A stretch of 64,000 nucleotides of DNA from Photobacterium malacitanum (GTDB lineage: Bacteria; Pseudomonadota; Gammaproteobacteria; Enterobacterales; Vibrionaceae): assembly GCF_900185615.1 (NCBI RefSeq), contig NZ_FYAK01000004.1:1-64000 (forward strand), given 5' to 3'. Of the stretch, positions 1 through 8,371 are shown in pieces (positions within the stretch are counted from its first letter, which is position 1; every line of letters begins with the position of its first letter). The notes beneath the pieces were generated by a model, which was not told the DNA's origin, did no database searches, and saw only the letters and a list, made by a program, of their open reading frames with translations. The position numbers were made by a program, and so were the translations under genes.

Positions 1-11
1 ACCCCAGACGT

Positions 12-44
12 AAAAAAGCCCGCAATTGCTTGCGGGCTTTTCTA
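12..44 (-). terminator. Intrinsic terminator of the tRNA unit
   Basis: GCCCGC and GCGGGC form a GC-rich hairpin at 18-37. On the minus strand it is followed by a run of six T (12-17). It lies directly after the last tRNA of the minus-strand unit, so it should end that transcript. Confidence 0.85.
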
Positions 45-46
45 TT

Positions 47-122
47 TGGCTCCCTCTGCTGGACTTGAACCAGCGACATACGGATTAACAGTCCGCCGTT
101 CTACCGACTGAACTAAGAGGGA
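47..122 (-). tRNA. tRNA-Asn (GTT)
   Basis: A complete 76-nt cloverleaf with encoded CCA. The acceptor stem is TCCCTCT/AGAGGGA. The anticodon arm reads CGGACTGTTAATCCG on the minus strand, giving GTT. It is the last gene of a five-tRNA unit. Confidence 0.96.
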
Positions 123-129
123 ATTATTA

Positions 130-214
130 TGGTGGTGGGGGAAGGATTCGAACCTTCGAAGGCAGTGCCGGCAGATTTACAATCTGCTCCCTTTGGCCAC
201 TCGGGAACCCCACC
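130..214 (-). tRNA. tRNA-Tyr (GTA)
   Basis: An 85-nt class II tRNA with a long variable arm, acceptor stem GGTGGGG/CCCCACC and encoded CCA. The anticodon arm GCAGATTGTAAATCTGC gives anticodon GTA. It sits 7 nt upstream of tRNA-Asn in the same unit. Confidence 0.96.
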
Positions 215-223
215 GAAATTTAA

Positions 224-299
<76 letters not shown>

Positions 300-349
300 A
301 CAAAATTTCGTTACACAGCATGTTAATAAATTACACTGCGTCTTTATGT

Positions 350-426
350 TGGCGGAGCGGACGGGACTCGAACCCGCGACCCCCGGCGTGACAGGCCGGT
401 ATTCTAACCAACTGAACTACCGCTCC
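350..426 (-). tRNA. tRNA-Asp (GTC)
   Basis: A 77-nt tRNA with acceptor stem GGAGCGG/CCGCTCC, encoded CCA and anticodon arm CCGGCCTGTCACGCCGG, giving GTC. It is second in transcription order. Confidence 0.96.
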
Positions 427-466
427 AATTCTTTATGAAACTCGATTTCATCGAATTTCTAGAATA

Positions 467-557
467 TGGCGGAGAGATAGGGATTTGAACCCTAGATACG
501 CTATAAACGTATGCCGGTTTTCAAGACCGGTGCTTTCAACCACTCAGCCATCTCTCC
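467..557 (-). tRNA. tRNA-Ser (TGA), first copy
   Basis: A 91-nt class II tRNA with a long variable arm and acceptor stem GGAGAGA/TCTCTCC. The anticodon arm ACCGGTCTTGAAAACCGGC gives TGA. It is the first gene of the tRNA unit. An identical 91-nt copy lies at 3899-3989. Confidence 0.96.
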
Positions 558-567
558 AATGCCGCGA

Positions 568-596
568 ATAATATAGTCGATAACGGTAGCTGTAAA
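568..596 (-). promoter_or_regulatory. Sigma-70 promoter of the tRNA unit
   Basis: On the minus strand TTTACA (591-596) and TATTAT (568-573) are separated by exactly 17 nt. They are followed by a GC-rich discriminator (TCGCGG), as is usual for stringently controlled stable-RNA promoters. tRNA-Ser begins 10 nt downstream. Confidence 0.75.
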
Positions 597-1157
597 GTAA
601 TAATATTCAAAAAATTACCAATTGCATTTTTATCAACCAATGAAAACTAAAAACGACCAAAACAAGAACAATAAAGCATCATTCATACACTTTCATCACA
701 AGTAACCGTTATTACAACTATAATGACGACAACACACCTAACTTATGCTCCCATAAAAAACATTAAAGCAGCATAACCACCTAATTATATCCAATATAAC
801 GATAATCTATGTTGCTTACATCGATATCAAACGAAATCCTTGTCTACACAAGATAATATACACTTTAGCATTTTATGCTATTTATCAAGCCTTACCAGAA
901 TAACAGTAACAATTTGTTTATTAAGGATATTTATCATAAATCAATAATAAAACATCATGCTTAGTGTTTATCTTAATGTAATTTTCCGTTTAAAAACCAT
1001 TAAATACATGATAAAAAGTAGTTAATACATTTAACATCTTTATATCTTTTCAAACACAACTATTAAACCTTGATCTTATTCTCTTAAACAATTATGCGCT
1101 GTAAGTATATTATCTATTAAAAATCAAACGCTTTTATTTATAAACACAGGATTACGT
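597..1157. other. AT-rich intergenic region, no gene seen
   Basis: This 560-nt gap separates the tRNA promoter from the NSS transporter. It is very AT-rich and has no convincing open reading frame, tRNA or terminator. Control elements for the downstream transporter are likely here, but none could be assigned to a known factor. Confidence 0.5.
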
Positions 1158-2588
1158 ATGGATACAACATCATCAACAACACCAAATCGAGGAACATGGA
1201 GTTCAAAGATTGGCTTCGTGATGGCAGCAGCAGGATCTGCTGTAGGTTTAGGTAACATTTGGAAATTCCCTTACACCGCAGGTGAAAATGGCGGTGGTGC
1301 ATTCGTCGCTATCTATCTATTATTTGTTATCGTGATTGGTTTTAGTGTGATGCTAACAGAATTTGCTGTTGGTCGAAAAACAGGACTATCAGCAGTCGGA
1401 GCATTTAAAACAACAGACCGTCGTTGGACTTTTGTCGGCATTCTAGGCGTACTTAGTGGTCTATTGATCATGGGCTTCTACCCTGTTGTCGGTGGCTGGG
1501 CCATTGCCTATATCTATAAAGTTTCTACTGGTCTACTAAGTCAACCCGACGCGATTGGTGACAGTTTTAGCGGTTTTATTGCTAATCCTCTGCAACCTCT
1601 ATTTTGGATGGGACTATATCTCTTCTTTAATATTTTAGTGGTTATGCGTGGTGTTTCTGGTGGTATTGAGAAAGCCGGTAAAGTATTAATGCCACTGTTA
1701 TTTATCATTTTAATGATTGTATCAATCAAAGGATTAATGTTACCTGGTGCAATGGCAGGATTAGAGTTCTTGTTTAAGCCTGATTTTTCAAAAATTGATA
1801 GTTCCGTTGTATTAGCAGCATTAGGACAAGCGTTCTTCTCATTAAGCCTCGGTATGGGCTGTATGCTGACTTATGGTAGTTACCTCCGCAAGCAAGAAAA
1901 CCTTGTACAAACAACAGCAATGGTTACCGCAATGGATACAAGTGTCGCCCTACTTGCTGGTATCGCAATGTTCCCTGCCATGTTTGCTTTTGGCATGGAG
2001 CCATCAGCGGGTCCAGGTTTAGTATTTGTCGTAGTACCACAACTGTTTGCCGAAATGGGTGAAATTGGCTTAGTACTCGCTATTTTGTTCTTTATCGGAC
2101 TAAGTGTGGCAGCACTCACATCCTCGGTATCATTACTTGAAGTTGTTGTTGCTTATTTAATTGATGAAAAAGGCTTCAATCGTATAACTGCGGTACTAAC
2201 AGCCAGTGGTGTAATGGCATTACTGTGTATCTTAGCGTCTTTATCTATTGGTGGATTTGGCCCAACCCTGTTCCATACGGGCGCTTTTGATATTTTTGAT
2301 TTGTTAACCGATAAGATCTTCCTTGCTATTGGCGGTATGTTGGTATGTTTATTTGCTGGCTGGCGTTTAGATCGTAGTGAATTGAAAAAAGAAATCACGA
2401 ATGACGGTAAGGTTTCATTCCCACTGTTCAATGTGTGGTATATGTTGATCAAATATATCATTCCAGTAGCTATCGCAATTGTTGCTATTGCTGGCGTTAA
2501 AGCAGGCTTTGATAGTAATAAAGGTGAGATTATGATCCTTGGTTTAATTATCATTGGTCTGTGCGGGATTTTCTCAAAGAAACTCTAA
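1158..2588 (+). CDS. Sodium-dependent transporter of the NSS (SNF) family
   Basis: This 476-residue inner-membrane protein couples sodium entry to uptake of an amino acid or similar solute. The N-terminal block with the motif GSAVGLGNIWKFPY at about residues 31-44 is the family's TM1 sodium/substrate site. It is followed by a glycine-rich ENGGGAF loop and about 11 membrane segments, which is the normal bacterial length. The substrate cannot be told from sequence; tryptophan, tyrosine or branched-chain amino acids are all known for relatives. It appears to be a single-gene unit with its own terminator at 2614. Confidence 0.9.
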   Translation: MDTTSSTTPNRGTWSSKIGFVMAAAGSAVGLGNIWKFPYTAGENGGGAFVAIYLLFVIVIGFSVMLTEFAVGRKTGLSAVGAFKTTDRRWTFVGILGVLSGLLIMGFYPVVGGWAIAYIYKVSTGLLSQPDAIGDSFSGFIANPLQPLFWMGLYLFFNILVVMRGVSGGIEKAGKVLMPLLFIILMIVSIKGLMLPGAMAGLEFLFKPDFSKIDSSVVLAALGQAFFSLSLGMGCMLTYGSYLRKQENLVQTTAMVTAMDTSVALLAGIAMFPAMFAFGMEPSAGPGLVFVVVPQLFAEMGEIGLVLAILFFIGLSVAALTSSVSLLEVVVAYLIDEKGFNRITAVLTASGVMALLCILASLSIGGFGPTLFHTGAFDIFDLLTDKIFLAIGGMLVCLFAGWRLDRSELKKEITNDGKVSFPLFNVWYMLIKYIIPVAIAIVAIAGVKAGFDSNKGEIMILGLIIIGLCGIFSKKL

Positions 2589-2613
2589 CGATCATAAACA
2601 TATAATCCACTTT

Positions 2614-2640
2614 GCCGCTGATTATTATCAGCGGCTTTTT
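2614..2640 (+). terminator. Terminator of the NSS transporter gene
   Basis: A 9-bp stem, GCCGCTGAT/ATCAGCGGC, with a 4-nt loop (2614-2635) is followed by TTTTT. It is 26 nt after the transporter stop codon. Confidence 0.85.
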
Positions 2641-2738
2641 AAATTGTCTAAATAAGTCATTTTTTAGATCCTTGTTGCCATTTGTGGTTACAGGTACACT
2701 CTGCTAACCATTAACATTATACTCATAAGGGATTATTC

Positions 2739-2855
2739 ATGAAAAATATTATCGCATTTATCTTATTAGGAATGGTTGTAACTGGCTGTGCAGGATCTCA
2801 AGGTACTACGATTCAAACCCATGGCAGTATTGAAGCAAGACAAAGTATTAATTAA
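2739..2855 (+). CDS. Very small predicted lipoprotein (38 aa)
   Basis: An ATG with an AAGGG ribosome site about 8 nt upstream opens a 38-codon frame. The product has a short basic N-terminus, a hydrophobic stretch and a lipobox (VVTGC), so Cys17 would be lipidated. The mature peptide is only about 22 residues, rich in Gly, Thr, Ser and Gln. It has its own terminator at 2881. No family was recognised. A role as an envelope lipopeptide is inferred only from the signal. Confidence 0.65.
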   Translation: MKNIIAFILLGMVVTGCAGSQGTTIQTHGSIEARQSIN

Positions 2856-2880
2856 TCATAGTCATCATAATTATTGTCAT

Positions 2881-2908
2881 AAACCGAGCCAAAACTCGGT
2901 TTATATTT
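2881..2908. terminator. Bidirectional terminator
   Basis: AAACCGAG and CTCGGTTT (2881-2902) form an 8-bp stem with AT-rich flanks on both sides. It lies between the convergent small lipoprotein gene and the minus-strand gene ending at 2911, and probably serves both. Confidence 0.7.
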
Positions 2909-2910
2909 TA

Positions 2911-3504
2911 TTAGATTACTCTCAATTCCTCGAAGTACTGCTTTAACTTATTTAAAAAATATAGCCGTTCATCAGCTGTTCCATGATCGAGAACGTTATA
3001 AGCTTCCTGTAATAATGCTAATTCACTACCATTATTTTCAGCAACCGTTAATTGCTTAGCCTCTTTAGCTAGTATTAATTGTGCTCGCTCTGATAACACC
3101 ATTAAATCAATTGATAATCCAGCTAACGACAGTAACTTCCGCCAAGCCGTATACGGTATTTGCTGATCACGACTACTACCAAGCCAGCTGTTAAGGGTTC
3201 TATTACCTTTTGCTGTCACACCTAGTTGAATCGATATCTCTGTTTTAGATACTCCAAGGGTTTCAACTAAATAATTTACAACACATTGAACTTGCTGTTT
3301 AGTTGGCGCTATATAATTGTTATCCGTAATTGATAATAAACACTCGCTGTCAGGATTGATTACCTCACAGCCAACCATAAACATTTGTTTTATATGAGCA
3401 TCAGCAGTAACACGTAACATATCCATATATTCAACGCGAGTACAATGTTGCTCAAAATCACTAAAAAGCTCTTCGATTGTAAAATACTGAATTTTATCTT
3501 CCAT
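2911..3504 (-). CDS. Hypothetical protein with helix-turn-helix-like segment
   Basis: A 197-residue soluble protein with no signal or membrane segment. Residues of about 85-140 (LGVSKTEISIQLGVTAKGNR onward) look like a helix-turn-helix followed by the W-x-x-LL pattern seen in XRE-type repressors. This suggests DNA binding, but a specific family was not recognised. The C-terminus is helical and charged. It is monocistronic. A 14-nt duplication around the start creates a five-codon upstream frame (see 3505-3522). Confidence 0.6.
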   Translation of the reverse strand: MEDKIQYFTIEELFSDFEQHCTRVEYMDMLRVTADAHIKQMFMVGCEVINPDSECLLSITDNNYIAPTKQQVQCVVNYLVETLGVSKTEISIQLGVTAKGNRTLNSWLGSSRDQQIPYTAWRKLLSLAGLSIDLMVLSERAQLILAKEAKQLTVAENNGSELALLQEAYNVLDHGTADERLYFLNKLKQYFEELRVI

Positions 3505-3522
3505 TTATGTTTTATCTTCCAT
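3487..3522 (-). repeat. Short direct repeat creating a five-codon leader frame
   Basis: ATGGAAGATAAAA occurs twice, 18 nt apart, on the minus strand. The downstream copy starts the 197-residue protein. The upstream copy encodes Met-Glu-Asp-Lys-Thr and a TAA whose last base is the first base of the main ATG (TAAATG context). It could be a recent slippage duplication or a coupled mini-frame. Confidence 0.5.
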
Positions 3523-3863
3523 TGAGTAATAAAGGCTAACATCATCAATCATAGTCATAAGATATAACATATTAAACAGAAAACACTTGTCCTTGTCATA
3601 GTCAGTGACGTTACGTGAGCAAGATCTCATTCAAAAAAACATAGGACAGCCATAACTTTCCTTCTAAAAATTAAAACAATTCACTGATATCTTTTAGGCT
3701 CGATCATACCTTGAGCAGATCACGGATATTAGGCTGAGTAAATGATAGCCTCTAAGCAAAAATTTATGGGTGTCCACTACTTCTCTACTTCTTTGGAATA
3801 CTTCGAACCAGCAAGTACCGCGGGGAAAATGGAATAGAATGATAAATCATTTGGTTCAAACGT
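3523..3863. other. Intergenic region, no gene seen
   Basis: About 340 nt between the helix-turn-helix-like gene and the second tRNA-Ser terminator. No open frame with a ribosome site, no tRNA and no clear promoter were recognised. The stretch 3760-3850 is less AT-rich than its surroundings but matches nothing I know. Confidence 0.4.
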
Positions 3864-3893
3864 AAAAAAGCCGCTATAAATAGCGGCTTTTTA
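3864..3893 (-). terminator. Terminator of the second tRNA-Ser gene
   Basis: AAAAAAGCCGCTA and TAGCGGCTTTTT form a strong hairpin with T runs on both strands. It follows the minus-strand tRNA-Ser directly. Confidence 0.85.
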
Positions 3894-3898
3894 ATGTG

Positions 3899-3989
3899 TG
3901 GCGGAGAGATAGGGATTTGAACCCTAGATACGCTATAAACGTATGCCGGTTTTCAAGACCGGTGCTTTCAACCACTCAGCCATCTCTCC
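3899..3989 (-). tRNA. tRNA-Ser (TGA), second copy
   Basis: Identical over all 91 nt to the tRNA at 467-557, including the variable arm and encoded CCA. It is a single-gene unit with its own promoter and terminator. Confidence 0.96.
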
Positions 3990-4000
3990 ATGCGGCGTAT

Positions 4001-4027
4001 ATTATAGAGGACGATGTTTTATGTAAA
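4001..4027 (-). promoter_or_regulatory. Promoter of the second tRNA-Ser
   Basis: On the minus strand TTTACA (4022-4027) is followed 15 nt later by TATAAT (4001-4006), or by an alternative TAATAT at 17 nt. A GC-rich discriminator (ACGCCGC) leads into the tRNA. The layout matches the promoter of the first copy although the sequence differs. Confidence 0.6.
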
Positions 4028-4192
4028 GCGCTTATTCCCAAATGGAATTCAACTGTACAGTTATGATACTACTTTAAATGTAATTGTATATTTTATCACA
4101 GACTCAACCTTATTCTTAGTACGCTATAATGCTACTTAATGATCATAGGCAAACGATGCGAAATCGTTATGCACAATTTCAAGGATGATATA

Positions 4193-4900
4193 ATGAATGC
4201 ATTAATTATTGGTGGTTCTGGATCTATTGGACTTGCAGTTATCAAACAGTTATTGCTACTCAGGCCTCATGCGCACATCCATGCGACATATTTTCGCCAC
4301 CAGCCCGACTATCAACATCCACAATTACATTGGCATGCGCTAGATATTACGATTGAAGCTGATATTGCTAAGCTTACTGCCCTATTTCCCCAACTAGATG
4401 TGCTGATCAATGCCGCTGGCGTGCTCCATACTGCTGGGCATTTACCTGAAAAATCCATTCAACAGTTTGATGTCAATTTTTTCCAAACCAATATTCAAAC
4501 AAATACCTTACCGACATTGCTACTTGCTAAGCACTTTATGGCATCATTAAAAACTTCACCGCGTAGTTATTTTGTCACGATCTCAGCCAGAGTCGGCAGT
4601 ATTGAGGATAATAAATTAGGTGGTTGGATCAGCTATCGCAGCTCTAAAGCGGCATTAAATATGGCAATTAAAACCATCAGTATTGAATGGCAAACAAAAT
4701 TACCTTCCTGCTGTGTGGTGGCCTTTCATCCTGGCACTACTGACAGCGCTCTTTCTCAACCTTTTCAACGCAATGTTGCTTCACATAAACTATTTACACC
4801 ACAATATACTGCGCAATGTTTATTAAATATTTTATCGACGTTAACCCCTAAAAATAGCGGTCAATTTTTAAGTTATAGCGGCGACACCATTGCTTGGTAA
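4193..4900 (+). CDS. SDR-family oxidoreductase (CsgA/C-factor type)
   Basis: A 235-residue short-chain dehydrogenase. The N-terminal GGSGSIG motif binds NAD(P), NAAG follows near residue 80, and the catalytic Tyr-x-x-x-Lys is YRSSK with an upstream Ser in TISARVGS. The substrate is unknown; the length and PGTTDS segment resemble C-factor-like SDRs of marine gammaproteobacteria. I place the start at 4193 rather than an in-frame ATG 54 nt earlier because AAGGA sits 8 nt before it and the Rossmann strand begins at once. Confidence 0.85.
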   Translation: MNALIIGGSGSIGLAVIKQLLLLRPHAHIHATYFRHQPDYQHPQLHWHALDITIEADIAKLTALFPQLDVLINAAGVLHTAGHLPEKSIQQFDVNFFQTNIQTNTLPTLLLAKHFMASLKTSPRSYFVTISARVGSIEDNKLGGWISYRSSKAALNMAIKTISIEWQTKLPSCCVVAFHPGTTDSALSQPFQRNVASHKLFTPQYTAQCLLNILSTLTPKNSGQFLSYSGDTIAW

Positions 4901-5016
4901 AGATCCACTAGCGACATCAACATCAAACCATATTATATTATTATACTTCACGCTAAATTCATCATAACATGCTGCTTTATTCGTGCTATTCGCTGCTATT
5001 TATTTCGGTAGGTATA

Positions 5017-5901
5017 ATGAAAAACCGTTCTGTTGGCTTTGCAATGACCATCTTAATTATTGGTAATTTAGTGGCAGTGCTTTCTGATGCTTTAATTAAA
5101 ACCATGGGTAGAGATGCGGCTGTATTTCAGTTTGTATTTTTTCGCCAATTGTCAGCGGTGATCATCTTACTGCCTTTTTGTTTACGTGCGACCAAACAAA
5201 GCTTTTTAATTGGCTTAAAATGGCATTGTGTACGCGCACATGTATGGTTATTAGGTGCGGTATTTATGGTGATCTCATTAAGCACACTGCCGCTGGCCAC
5301 TGCAAACGCTATTTTCTATGCCGCCCCCTTGATCATGCTTCCGCTCGCCATGGTGATGTATGCTGAAAAGCTAACCCGTTATTCTATCGCTGCAGGTATT
5401 ATTGGCTTTGCGGGTGTGTTAGTTATTGTACGCCCAACCGATATTAGTTGGGCTGCTTTTGGTGCATTAGTGGTTGCCTTTACTATTGCCGTTAATAACC
5501 TTTTTATTCGAAAACTCCCGACCGAGCAGAGTGTTGCTCAGACCTTATTGCTGACGAACTTAATCGGTATGCCAGCATCACTGATGTTAGCACTATGGGA
5601 AAATAAACCCTGGGACTGGTCGCCACTGATTACAGCATCAGGCTCAAGTGCATTAATTTTGGTATATGCGGCAACGTGTGTCGTTGCTTACCGTGCTGCT
5701 GAAAGTAATAAAATAGCCAGTGCGGAATACAGTGGATTAATTGGTGCGGTTATCGTGGGCTATTTATTGTTTAATGAAGTACCTGATATCACCACCTTAA
5801 TGGGAACAGTAATGATCATAGCGCCACTATTATGGTTAGCCAAAGTTGAATCAAAACAGCATAAAAAAGATTCAATTCAAGCGATTGCAGTTAATGAATA
5901 A
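5017..5901 (+). CDS. DMT-family (EamA) membrane transporter
   Basis: A protein of about 294 residues with ten predicted membrane helices in two EamA halves, the form of drug/metabolite exporters. The N-terminal half carries the typical FFRQ motif after TM2 and the C-terminal half the AEYSGLIGAVIVGYLLFNE motif. The substrate is unknown. An in-frame ATG lies 48 nt upstream, but GGTAGG precedes the 5017 ATG, which gives a normal first helix. Confidence 0.85.
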   Translation: MKNRSVGFAMTILIIGNLVAVLSDALIKTMGRDAAVFQFVFFRQLSAVIILLPFCLRATKQSFLIGLKWHCVRAHVWLLGAVFMVISLSTLPLATANAIFYAAPLIMLPLAMVMYAEKLTRYSIAAGIIGFAGVLVIVRPTDISWAAFGALVVAFTIAVNNLFIRKLPTEQSVAQTLLLTNLIGMPASLMLALWENKPWDWSPLITASGSSALILVYAATCVVAYRAAESNKIASAEYSGLIGAVIVGYLLFNEVPDITTLMGTVMIIAPLLWLAKVESKQHKKDSIQAIAVNE

Positions 5902-6012
5902 TACAATCTTTCATTGCAGAAGTTACTGCATACAAAATCTATAACTCAGCATATGCTATTTTTAGCCACAGAGAAAATGTGACTTTAGCGTTACTTACAT
6001 AGGATATCTGTA

Positions 6013-6267
6013 ATGAAAAAAGCACTTAAAATTAATAATATTTACGTCAATATGGAAACTATTGTTGCCTTTGATCTCAATTATAAAATTGATGGTAACC
6101 GTGCACTTTATTTACTAACTAACTGCACTGAGCTACCTTTTTTAGAGATTGAAGTTGATGATATTAACTTTGATAAGTGCAGCGATTATCAAGCACAAAA
6201 AGTTTCTTCTACCGAATTTATTCGTATTAAACGCGAGTTATGTGTTTATATGGGGATCACGCTTTAG
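6013..6267 (+). CDS. Hypothetical protein, 84 aa
   Basis: A small soluble protein without signal or membrane segment. It has alternating strands and acidic patches (EIEVDDINFD) and three Cys residues. The ribosome site is AGGA about 8 nt before the ATG, and a strong terminator follows 6 nt after the stop. No family was recognised. Confidence 0.6.
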   Translation: MKKALKINNIYVNMETIVAFDLNYKIDGNRALYLLTNCTELPFLEIEVDDINFDKCSDYQAQKVSSTEFIRIKRELCVYMGITL

Positions 6268-6272
6268 TGACT

Positions 6273-6314
6273 AAGACGACCCTGTCTACCAACAAGGTCG
6301 TCTTGTTATTTTTT
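6273..6314. terminator. Terminator between convergent genes
   Basis: AAGACGACC (6273-6281) pairs with GGTCGTCTT (6296-6304) and is followed by GTTATTTTTT on the plus strand. It ends the 84-aa gene and lies at the 3' end of the minus-strand iron-linked locus. Confidence 0.8.
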
Positions 6315-6315
6315 C

Positions 6316-6885
6316 TTACTCAGCAACTAATAAACTACTATAAGTTGCAGCATTTCCGCCCTGCTTAAAGATAAGCCCATCACTCAGACCAAAAATATAT
6401 GCTTCGTCTGCTATCATGCTTGGAGTCGCAGACCAAACTGTTCCTGCAACAGAATATGCATCCTTTACACTATTTGGAAACGCAATACGATTAACCGCTG
6501 GAATATAACAAGATGTCTCTTGCAATGACTGTAATTCCTTAATATTTGGTAATCGCCAATGTTTAATACCCGCAAACTGGCGTAAATAATGTGATGATAA
6601 TGGGCTATTAATATTTTTGACTGTCATAAGTGCAGACTGCCAACTATTTACCATTGGTTCACCTGTACACGAATTTTCAGTCGCATCCCAGTGCATACCA
6701 ACGAGACAACGCATCCAAGTTAATCCCGTCTTAATATCTTTAACAGTACCGTTATTGTTCATTATATAGCGACTATTGGGTGCACTTAATGGCACACCTT
6801 GTAAACAAATTTGATCGGGTGCTGCATAAACAGAATTAGCAAATATCGCAATAACTAATATTAGCATTTTATTGGTTAATTTCAT
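6316..6885 (-). CDS. Secreted DUF1566 (Lcl C-terminal domain) protein
   Basis: A 189-residue exported protein with a Sec-type signal peptide ending near VYAAPDQ. The rest is one DUF1566 domain: DIKTGLTWMRCLVG, then NSWQSAL, then HWRLPNIKELQSL. The family is found on surface and secreted proteins of marine bacteria; its molecular function is not established. I chose the ATG at 6885 because AGGA precedes it and a signal peptide follows. It begins 1 nt after the stop of the upstream DUF1566 lipoprotein, so the two are probably coupled. It is last in the presumed five-gene operon starting at 14846. Confidence 0.75.
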   Translation of the reverse strand: MKLTNKMLILVIAIFANSVYAAPDQICLQGVPLSAPNSRYIMNNNGTVKDIKTGLTWMRCLVGMHWDATENSCTGEPMVNSWQSALMTVKNINSPLSSHYLRQFAGIKHWRLPNIKELQSLQETSCYIPAVNRIAFPNSVKDAYSVAGTVWSATPSMIADEAYIFGLSDGLIFKQGGNAATYSSLLVAE

Positions 6886-6886
6886 T

Positions 6887-8368
6887 TTAATATTCCTTAC
6901 TTGCGACCATTCGAACGGGTAATGTATTTGCATCCTCACAAGACTTTCCACTCGCAGAAACAGATTTTGGACAAAGAATTAGATTACTAGCATCAGTATG
7001 ACCCGTTGTATCACCAAGTTGATCAAGTCCAATAAAATGGACATTTTCATAATATGAAATAGCGCGAGAACTATTCCAATACCAACCCGCGCCCCAATCA
7101 CCTTTGATCATATTGGGGAAATAAGATAAATCCATACCACTTGTTATTCCTAAATTAGGCTGTACTTCAGCGGCACCTAAATCAAGTAAATCAAATTGTT
7201 CTGATGCTGTTGGTAAACGCCAATTTTTTTTGCCACATAATGCTCTTTGATTTAAATATTTTGCATATTGTTGAGTATTGCACATTGATGAATCACTATC
7301 GGTGGAACAAGTCGCTGCCGCTATATCACCCTGATTAGGTGTATATCCCGATGCCTTGATCGCAAACAAACGATTTTTATCACGCGGGCTCGTTACATCG
7401 TCAATTTTAACTTCCCATATAAGTCCTGTATTACCATCTTCAACACATGTCCACTGCGGTGCGGATGGAGGTAACTCATTACCCTTGTTATCTAATTTAA
7501 TTAGCTTAAAGCCTTTAACTCCTGCACGATCTAAACCATACTGAGCATCTTGCCCTGGATATTCTTCACTAGGATATGACTGTAATTTCCCATCAACTAA
7601 ATAAGACGTCACTCCTGTATCATTACTGCCAACAATTATTAATTGTTGCTGTCTAATTTTATCTTTTACTGTTTTTATCGCTTGCGCATTATTACTTACA
7701 AACGCGGGTACTAACTCATCAAGATGCTCACCAAGTTGACTAATCGTCGTTATATAGTTCTGATTATTGAGACGATTTAGCTCAATAAAATATTGAATTA
7801 AATTATGGTTAAACAATTCATATTTTTTCTGAGCAACTGCATCACCTAATGCAATACTATTAAGATCTGTAATTTGTGGACTGATCGTTTTTTGCAATAG
7901 TAACGTCATTTTATTTACAGCATCTAAAAACGATAGTGGTAATGAAACTCGATTCATCAACCCATAAATCAAAGTAGATACAGGCGCTATTGATAGTATG
8001 CTGTGCTCTGGATAATTATTAGCCGCAGGAATTAATAAACGAAACTCTTCAGATGTTTGAGAAGATTTAGCAGAGACAACTATCGCCTGTGTCAATAACT
8101 CTGTATTATTATGCTGTAGAGAAAAATCACCACGTGTAGATACCGTATTAATGTCTTTCTCGCTACAACTCAAATCACCATCAAGATCGACACATACTGA
8201 AATATCATTACTAATTTCAGAGCTGTTCGCGAGCTCACCTTGTAATTTATAGTTCAACTGTGTCGAACCAGAAGTAGTCGTTGCAGTTAATGAGTCAGAT
8301 GAACCACTATTACACCCAACTAAAGCTAAAGCAATAAAAGACCCAATAATAGATATTTTATAATTCAT
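6887..8368 (-). CDS. DUF1566-containing lipoprotein
   Basis: A 493-residue lipoprotein. The signal ends in the lipobox ALVGC (Cys19) followed by NSGSSDS, so there is no Asp at +2 and outer-membrane sorting is expected. The middle, about residues 40-300, is an unrecognised extracellular region starting with a CVDLDGDLSCSEKD calcium-loop-like stretch. The C-terminal third is a DUF1566 domain (GNTGLIWEVKIDD, NWRLPTASEQFDLL). It lies 3 nt after the metalloprotease stop and next to a second DUF1566 gene, suggesting a shared surface role. The function is unknown. Confidence 0.75.
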   Translation of the reverse strand: MNYKISIIGSFIALALVGCNSGSSDSLTATTTSGSTQLNYKLQGELANSSEISNDISVCVDLDGDLSCSEKDINTVSTRGDFSLQHNNTELLTQAIVVSAKSSQTSEEFRLLIPAANNYPEHSILSIAPVSTLIYGLMNRVSLPLSFLDAVNKMTLLLQKTISPQITDLNSIALGDAVAQKKYELFNHNLIQYFIELNRLNNQNYITTISQLGEHLDELVPAFVSNNAQAIKTVKDKIRQQQLIIVGSNDTGVTSYLVDGKLQSYPSEEYPGQDAQYGLDRAGVKGFKLIKLDNKGNELPPSAPQWTCVEDGNTGLIWEVKIDDVTSPRDKNRLFAIKASGYTPNQGDIAAATCSTDSDSSMCNTQQYAKYLNQRALCGKKNWRLPTASEQFDLLDLGAAEVQPNLGITSGMDLSYFPNMIKGDWGAGWYWNSSRAISYYENVHFIGLDQLGDTTGHTDASNLILCPKSVSASGKSCEDANTLPVRMVASKEY

Positions 8369-8371
8369 AAA

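Noticed and set aside
3864..3893. Inverted repeat taken as the end of an insertion sequence beside the second tRNA-Ser
   Set aside because: The T runs and position directly after the tRNA fit a terminator; there is no transposase frame or matching repeat.
6885..6951. Longer start of the short DUF1566 protein
   Set aside because: It would be inside the upstream lipoprotein gene and would bury the signal peptide. The ATG at 6885 has a ribosome site.
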